Assembly: GCA_030640885.1 (NCBI GenBank)
Contig: DAOWIN010000013.1
Span: 1-8,585 of the forward strand
Length of the DNA stretch: 8,585 nt
Origin: Candidatus Omnitrophota bacterium
Lineage (GTDB): Bacteria > Omnitrophota > 4484-213
Reading direction: 5' to 3'
Below, piece after piece: positions 5,656-8,585 of the stretch. Below the pieces are notes generated by a model, which was not told the DNA's origin, ran no database searches, and saw only the letters and a list, made by a program, of their open reading frames with translations. The stretch's first letter is position 1, and each line of letters begins with the position of its first letter. Position numbers and translations under genes: made by a program.

Positions 5656-7215
5656 TCATCTTTTTCTTTTTTTGGCAAAATGTAGGCTCCTCGAAAACTT
5701 CCGCTTCACCCCGTTAAATGCCACTTCGCGGCAATCCGCCATAGGCGGATTATTTAACAGGGTAAACAGAAAAAGAAAAAAATAGCAGGTAATCATTCCC
5801 AACAAAGTAAGCGAGAAATGAAAATGGGCAAAAGGCAAGTTGGAAAAGAAGGAGACCGCTTTAACCAAAAGGGCAAGTAAAAAGCCTTCTATAATGCCTA
5901 GAAAAGGAGATACTGCGGGAATTGGGGTAAATAAAATAAATGAAAAACCGCCAGCCACAACAAAAAAAAGCAAAGGCACAACTATTAAATTTGCTAATAC
6001 CGTTATAGGGGTAAAGTTATTAAAATAATAACTGAGTAAGGGAAAAATGCCTAACCAAACTGCCAAAGAAGCGGAAAGAGAACGGATAGCAAAAGAAAGA
6101 ATTTTCTTTAGATTGATTTTTTTGCTTCTTAAAATTTTCTCCTTAAAGAAAATCTTTTCTATCTTCGGGGTTAGATAAACTATAAAAAATACGCATAAAA
6201 AGGAGAGCTGAAAACCGACATCAAACAGATATAAAGGCTGAACAGCCAAAATAAGAAAAGCGGCAAAACCCAAAGAGTTATAGATCGCCGAAGGACGATT
6301 TAATAACCTTCCGGCTAAAATAACAACGGCTATAATTGTTGCCCTCACCACCGGCACACGGGCTCCGCTGAGAAAAGCGTAGAGAATTATAAGAATTATG
6401 GCAAGCAAATAATTTGTCTTATAAGGCAGCCGCAAAAATTTAAAGAACAAAAGAAAGATGCTTACTATTATGCCAATATGCAAACCGCTTATAGAAAGAA
6501 TATGGATAGTGCCGGTGTCAATAAATATTTTCTTTAATTGCGGTGAGATACCCGAGCGCTCTCCCAATAAAATTGCCTTTAATAAAACCGCTTTTTGCGG
6601 CGATAAATTTTTATCAATGCTGTTTAATAATACAGTTCTGAAATGAAACAGGAATGAAAAAAATAAATTCCCGCCCGAAGAAAGCTTTTCTACATTTCTG
6701 CCTTTAGCCGAGAATAAACAATAAATCCTTCGGGAAGCTAAATATTTCTTATAGTCAAATTCCCCAAAGTTATATGGTCGGTATAACTTGCCTTTTAAAA
6801 GTAGTCTATCGCCGTAAAGATAACTCTGATGGGGAGTATGAATAGTCGCCCTAAATAAACCTCCTACTTTACTCTCCTCAACTTTTTCTGCCCGCAAAAT
6901 TAAAACCGCTTTTTTGCCGCGAGAAGTAGATTTTTCTATTGGTGGTTTTATTATTGTTGCTGTAATGTGAATATTGGAGGCGGGAGAAAAATTGGCAATA
7001 TTTCCACTCGGATAGGATAGAGAACTTCGGCAAGCAAATGCCCCTGTTAGAGCGATTAGAATTAAAAAAATCGGCTTTTTTCTTTTGCAGATAAAAAGGG
7101 AAATTCCGCAGATAGATGCTATTAAAAAAATCAAAAATAAGGTAGGATGAAAATATTTAGAAAGAATAATCCCAAAAATAAAGGAAAGACTTATCCATAC
7201 GAAAGGAAGGGACAT
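5656..7215 (-). CDS. comEC: ComEC/Rec2-family DNA-uptake channel, without metallo-beta-lactamase domain
   Basis: This inner-membrane channel is thought to pass single-stranded DNA into the cytoplasm during natural transformation. The 519 residues comprise N-terminal membrane segments (about 3-60) and a DUF4131/OB-like soluble part (about 80-175) with GDRLLLKGKL and the NFGEFDYKKYLA motif. The competence core starts at about 205, with LLGERSGISPQLKKIF and the signature HILSISGLHIGI (238-249), SGARVPVVRA (283-292) and a series of membrane helices to about 487. Many ComEC proteins continue with an MBL-fold nuclease domain to 700-800 residues; here the protein stops after the membrane core. The last 30 or so residues are encoded by a nested palindrome and end in basic KKRKR. 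The ATG starts 22 nt after hicA, with a weak Shine-Dalgarno motif. Confidence 0.93.
   Translation of the reverse strand: MSLPFVWISLSFIFGIILSKYFHPTLFLIFLIASICGISLFICKRKKPIFLILIALTGAFACRSSLSYPSGNIANFSPASNIHITATIIKPPIEKSTSRGKKAVLILRAEKVEESKVGGLFRATIHTPHQSYLYGDRLLLKGKLYRPYNFGEFDYKKYLASRRIYCLFSAKGRNVEKLSSGGNLFFSFLFHFRTVLLNSIDKNLSPQKAVLLKAILLGERSGISPQLKKIFIDTGTIHILSISGLHIGIIVSIFLLFFKFLRLPYKTNYLLAIILIILYAFLSGARVPVVRATIIAVVILAGRLLNRPSAIYNSLGFAAFLILAVQPLYLFDVGFQLSFLCVFFIVYLTPKIEKIFFKEKILRSKKINLKKILSFAIRSLSASLAVWLGIFPLLSYYFNNFTPITVLANLIVVPLLFFVVAGGFSFILFTPIPAVSPFLGIIEGFLLALLVKAVSFFSNLPFAHFHFSLTLLGMITCYFFLFLFTLLNNPPMADCREVAFNGVKRKFSRSLHFAKKRKR
5704..5767. repeat. Nested palindromic element inside the 3' end of comEC
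   Basis: The inner perfect palindrome AATCCGCC-ATA-GGCGGATT (5733-5751) is flanked by outer arms CTTCACCCCGTTAAAT (5704-5719) and ATTTAACAGGGTAAAC (5752-5767). The outer arms pair at about 13 of 16 positions. A small GCC...GGC stem (5720-5732) lies between the left arm and the inner palindrome. The element is read through by comEC as residues 483-504, without a stop. The architecture resembles small palindromic repeat elements such as REP/BIME or miniature inverted-repeat elements, but I see no transposase-type ends or target duplication. Confidence 0.75.
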
Positions 7216-7237
7216 AGAAATGCTTTGGGCTACAAAT

Positions 7238-7477
7238 TCAAAATAACTCTTTAATCAAATCCTGCTTATCAATTTCTAAATAATTGGAAATATCTGCCAA
7301 AATACTATTAAGCGTCCCTATTTTTAAAAATTTATGTTTAGGAATGGTAATGTGATGCTCCCCTTTTAGCAATGTAGTTAATCTCATATGACTTCCTGTG
7401 TGGCGAGTAATTTCATATCCATATCTTTTTAATAATTTTGCCAGCTCTTCACCGCTTGTATCTCTGGGAACTTTCAT
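7238..7477 (-). CDS. hicA: HicA-family mRNA interferase toxin
   Basis: This 79-residue protein of the YcfA/HicA family has a double-stranded-RNA-binding-like fold; known members cut mRNA and tmRNA until neutralised by HicB. Family signs are PRDTSGEELAKLLKRYGYEITRHTGSH (family pattern: S/T-G-x-E...L...G-[FY]-x-x-x-R-x-x-GSH), with the likely catalytic histidine H30 in GSHMRL. HHITIPKHKFLKIGTLNSIL (41-60) matches the usual P.H.E...GTL.SIL core. Length is normal. Its ATG overlaps the hicB stop as ATGA, the usual sign of translational coupling. The order here is antitoxin then toxin, the reverse of E. coli hicAB but common elsewhere. Confidence 0.93.
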   Translation of the reverse strand: MKVPRDTSGEELAKLLKRYGYEITRHTGSHMRLTTLLKGEHHITIPKHKFLKIGTLNSILADISNYLEIDKQDLIKELF

Positions 7478-7683
7478 GCAGCTAAAACCTCATCCTTTAC
7501 TAAATGCAATCTAATAACTGATGGTATTTCTTTATCCCCAAAATGACATTTTACAGCATCCTTAACTGCCTTTCTTAACTCCTCTATATTTTCCGCTTCT
7601 GTGTGTATAGAATACCCTAATGCTTTTGCTACATATCCCCCTTCTTCGGCTTCTTCCACAAGAAATATAATCTCTTTATCCAC
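7474..7683 (-). CDS. hicB: HicB-like antitoxin, short form
   Basis: A 69-residue protein beginning MDKEIIFLVEEAEEGGYVAKALG, with SIHTEAENIEELRKAVKDAVKCHF after it. This is the partial RNase-H-like fold of HicB antitoxins, which block HicA directly. It ends right after the fold, without the helix-turn-helix or ribbon-helix-helix DNA-binding tail found in longer HicB proteins, so self-repression through its own domain is not evident. The start is GTG at 7683, chosen for its excellent Shine-Dalgarno (GGAGGTGGA) and the match to the family N-terminus. The 4-nt overlap with hicA ties the two together. Confidence 0.88.
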   Translation of the reverse strand: MDKEIIFLVEEAEEGGYVAKALGYSIHTEAENIEELRKAVKDAVKCHFGDKEIPSVIRLHLVKDEVLAA

Positions 7684-7697
7684 TACTCCACCTCCAG

Positions 7698-7716
7698 TTT
7701 ATAATCGATTTATAAT
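7698..7716. promoter_or_regulatory. Tandem TTTATAAT boxes upstream of hicB
   Basis: TTTATAAT occurs at 7698-7705 and 7709-7716, a period of 11 bp (one helix turn), with the palindrome AATCGATT (7703-7710) at the junction. On the transcribed strand they read ATTATAAA twice and sit just upstream of the hicB ribosome-binding site. They could be a -10 element plus operator. No convincing -35 was found, so the promoter call is tentative. Confidence 0.35.
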
Positions 7717-7717
7717 G

Positions 7718-7786
7718 ACCCACTTCCACCTCATTTCTAACATATTTTACTTGCACCCACTTCCACCTACGAGGTGGAAGTGGGTG
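7718..7786. repeat. Three-copy ACCCACTTCCACCT element with a perfect 15-bp hairpin
   Basis: CACCCACTTCCACCT (7754-7768) and AGGTGGAAGTGGGTG (7772-7786) form a perfect 15-bp stem with the 3-nt loop ACG. A second direct copy of ACCCACTTCCACCT lies at 7718-7731. On the hicBA transcript this gives one 'anti' copy and two 'sense' copies ahead of hicB. The hicB Shine-Dalgarno region reads AGGTGGAGTAGTGG, which is close to the sense copy. It lies in a non-coding spacer. Confidence 0.85.
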
Positions 7787-7817
7787 TGGGCGGTGAAATT
7801 CTTTAAGAACTTTAAGA

Positions 7818-7855
7818 AAGTGAGGGAAGTCTCACCTCCCTCACTTCTTTTTTCT
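7818..7855 (+). terminator. Hairpin followed by a T-run
   Basis: AAGTGAGGGA (7818-7827) pairs perfectly with TCCCTCACTT (7837-7846) across a 9-nt loop, followed on the plus strand by CTTTTTTCTT. In form it is an intrinsic terminator for plus-strand transcription, yet no plus-strand gene leads into it. On the minus strand, downstream of the RiPP-like gene, the hairpin is followed by TTTCTTAAAG, a weak U-tract. It could act in either direction. Confidence 0.5.
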
Positions 7856-7872
7856 TCACTGGTAACTGCCTG

Positions 7873-7910
7873 CCCCGTAGGCTCCGATGATACGTCGGAG
7901 TCCTTCGGGG
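7873..7910. repeat. GC-rich imperfect hairpin downstream of the RiPP-like gene
   Basis: CCCCG (7873-7877), AGG (7879-7881) and CTCCGA (7882-7887) pair with TCGGAG (7895-7900), CCT (7902-7904) and CGGGG (7906-7910). There is one mismatch, one bulge and a 7-nt loop. It lies 24 nt past the stop of the upstream gene. No long U-run follows it, so it is either a transcript-end structure or another dispersed palindromic word. Confidence 0.7.
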
Positions 7911-7934
7911 GCAACTTTCTTTACTGGGCTTGGG

Positions 7935-8237
7935 TTAGGAGGTTGCGGCGTCGTCGCAACTTTCATGCTCTGCTACATCGAGATCATCCACAATCTGGCG
8001 GCAAGCTGGCCCCTCGCCCCCGTTCGCACAGAACCCTGACGGATCGCTATTCTCCATACCCCCTGCACCCGTACTACACACACCCATCACGGCCATCTCG
8101 GGATTCAACTTCACTCTGGTGATTGTCGGCTTCACCCATTTCTTCTTTTTTTTAGGTATTCCTTCTCCTTGCTTCTCTGCCCCCCCCCTTATCTCTTTTT
8201 CACTTCCCTCTTTTTCTTTCTTTTCTTTCTCGTCCAT
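7935..8237 (-). CDS. Small Cys/Gly-rich protein resembling a RiPP precursor (hypothetical)
   Basis: This 100-residue protein has three parts. Residues 1-33 are charged and rich in K, E and G. Residues 34-51 read WVKPTITRVKLNPEMAVM, which resembles the KP..x..VKL.PE.AV leader motif I recall from precursors of ribosomally made, modified peptides. Residues 52-100 form a Gly-rich then acidic tail with cysteines at 54, 70, 79 and 94. There is no signal peptide or membrane segment. The ATG has a strong Shine-Dalgarno (AGGAGG, 4 nt spacing). By eye the DNA for the tail is more GC-rich than its neighbours. A G9 and an A8 homopolymer lie in the first third. No radical-SAM enzyme, cyclodehydratase, leader-binding protein or exporter lies in the window, so the RiPP idea rests on the motif alone. 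Confidence 0.7.
   Translation of the reverse strand: MDEKEKKEKEGSEKEIRGGAEKQGEGIPKKKKKWVKPTITRVKLNPEMAVMGVCSTGAGGMENSDPSGFCANGGEGPACRQIVDDLDVAEHESCDDAATS
8180..8188 (-). repeat. G9 homopolymer inside the RiPP-like gene
   Basis: Nine consecutive G residues on the coding strand encode the junction R-G-G-A at residues 17-20. An A8 run (8146-8153) follows 26 nt further on in the same gene. Long G tracts in a coding 5' end are prone to slippage, either in the cell (phase variation) or during sequencing. Confidence 0.8.
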
Positions 8238-8250
8238 AATTCCTCCTCTT

Positions 8251-8269
8251 GCTATAACTTCGTTATAGC
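8251..8269. promoter_or_regulatory. Perfect 8-bp hairpin just upstream of the RiPP-like gene's ribosome-binding site
   Basis: GCTATAAC (8251-8258) and GTTATAGC (8262-8269) are perfectly complementary with a 3-nt loop. On the transcript the hairpin ends three nt before the AGGAGG site, where it could affect translation initiation or act as an operator in DNA form. Confidence 0.55.
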
Positions 8270-8271
8270 TG

Positions 8272-8314
8272 ACAAATGAAACATTTTAAGCCAGACTTGT
8301 TTTGTCTCATTTGT
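8272..8314. repeat. 11-bp inverted repeat after the L,D-transpeptidase gene
   Basis: ACAAATGAAAC (8272-8282) pairs with GTCTCATTTGT (8304-8314) apart from one G.T-type position, around a 21-nt loop. It starts nine nt past the stop codon of the L,D-transpeptidase. No U-tract follows, so terminator function is uncertain. Confidence 0.5.
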
Positions 8315-8323
8315 TTCGTTTCG

Positions 8324-8585
8324 TTAATCTTTTATAACTACCTTTGTCCCTACGGGGACAATAGAATAAACCTCTTCTACATCCTTGTTGAGCATGCGCA
8401 CGCAGCCGTGGGTAATCTGTCTTCCTATTGTCTCTGGTTCAATAGTGCCATGAATGCCGTAGCTTTCTATAGAAATGCCCAACCATCTTGAACCCAACAC
8501 ATTATCGGGACTTCCAGAGGGAATCACTTTCCCTGGAGAATACCATACAGGGTTAATCAATTTGCTTATAATTTTGAATTCGCCC
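8324..8585 (-). CDS. L,D-transpeptidase (YkuD domain), C-terminal part, cut by the right edge
   Basis: L,D-transpeptidases cross-link peptidoglycan stems (3-3 links) or attach proteins to the wall, acting outside the cytoplasmic membrane. The 86 residues present begin GEFKIISKLINPVWYSPGK, which in full-length relatives follows a TP.G strand. SRWLGI and SYGIHGT follow, and then the catalytic motif THGCVRM with its histidine and cysteine. The protein ends VEEVYSIVPVGTKVVIKD, the usual end of the YkuD domain. The reading frame continues open to the window edge without a stop, so the signal peptide and any LysM or other N-terminal domain are outside. An internal TTG at 8560 is not a believable start because conserved residues lie upstream of it. 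Confidence 0.95.
   Translation of the reverse strand, partial: GEFKIISKLINPVWYSPGKVIPSGSPDNVLGSRWLGISIESYGIHGTIEPETIGRQITHGCVRMLNKDVEEVYSIVPVGTKVVIKD

Noticed and set aside
7818..7855. A plus-strand gene ending at the terminator-like hairpin
   Set aside because: No plus-strand frame upstream has a ribosome-binding site or conserved residues, so only the structure is reported.
7601..8122. A 173-residue plus-strand open frame
   Set aside because: It overlaps hicB and the RiPP-like gene in antisense, crosses all the hairpins, has no ribosome-binding site and shows no recognisable domain. It is a shadow of minus-strand genes.
8251..8269. Resemblance of ATAACTTCGTTATAG to a loxP half-site
   Set aside because: Only part of one arm matches and the spacer and second arm are absent. 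It is better explained as a simple 8-bp hairpin.

Overview
The window looks like a chromosomal segment of an uncultured, AT-rich, diderm-type bacterium. All ten genes I can support lie on the minus strand, so transcription runs from the high coordinates to the low ones. The gene set is mostly housekeeping: DNA polymerase III gamma/tau, the tRNA-modifying enzyme MnmG, a ComEC-type DNA-uptake channel, an AsmA/DUF748-like envelope protein and an L,D-transpeptidase. Accessory parts are a HicBA toxin-antitoxin pair and a small cysteine-containing, RiPP-precursor-like protein. The spacers are filled with several families of short palindromic words. In my recollection this style fits candidate lineages such as Omnitrophota (OP3). 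That placement is inference, not something the sequence proves.

Layout in transcription order: (1) 8585-8324, the C-terminal part of a YkuD L,D-transpeptidase, cut by the window edge. (2) 8323-8238, a spacer with two inverted repeats. (3) 8237-7935, a 100-aa protein with a charged leader, a KP..T.VKLNPE.AV motif and a Gly/Cys-rich tail, carrying a G9 tract near its 5' end. (4) 7934-7684, a non-coding spacer with three strong hairpins and a direct repeat that resembles the hicB ribosome-binding site. (5) 7683-7238, hicB-hicA overlapping by 4 nt. (6) 7215-5656, a comEC without the usual metallo-beta-lactamase domain, ending inside a nested palindrome. (7) 5655-5540, a cluster of ATCAGTGTAATCAG words around CCCGCCTcAGGCGGG. 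(8) 5539-4388, the AsmA-like protein, followed by a 24-residue lysine-rich micro-ORF at 4374-4300. (9) 4213-2342, mnmG, with a C-terminal tail written by a 28-nt tandem repeat. (10) 2277-1048, a DUF1015 protein. (11) 1047-884, a repeat-filled leader. (12) 883-1, the 5' part of dnaX, which runs off the left edge.

The genes do not form one pathway. The most striking theme is how different repeat families sit at gene ends and in places become coding sequence (MnmG, ComEC and the last codons of the DUF1015 gene). I found no CRISPR array, tRNA, rRNA, transposase or phage gene. The best candidates for something new are the RiPP-like precursor with its homopolymer tract, the lysine micro-ORF, and the repeat-written protein tails.
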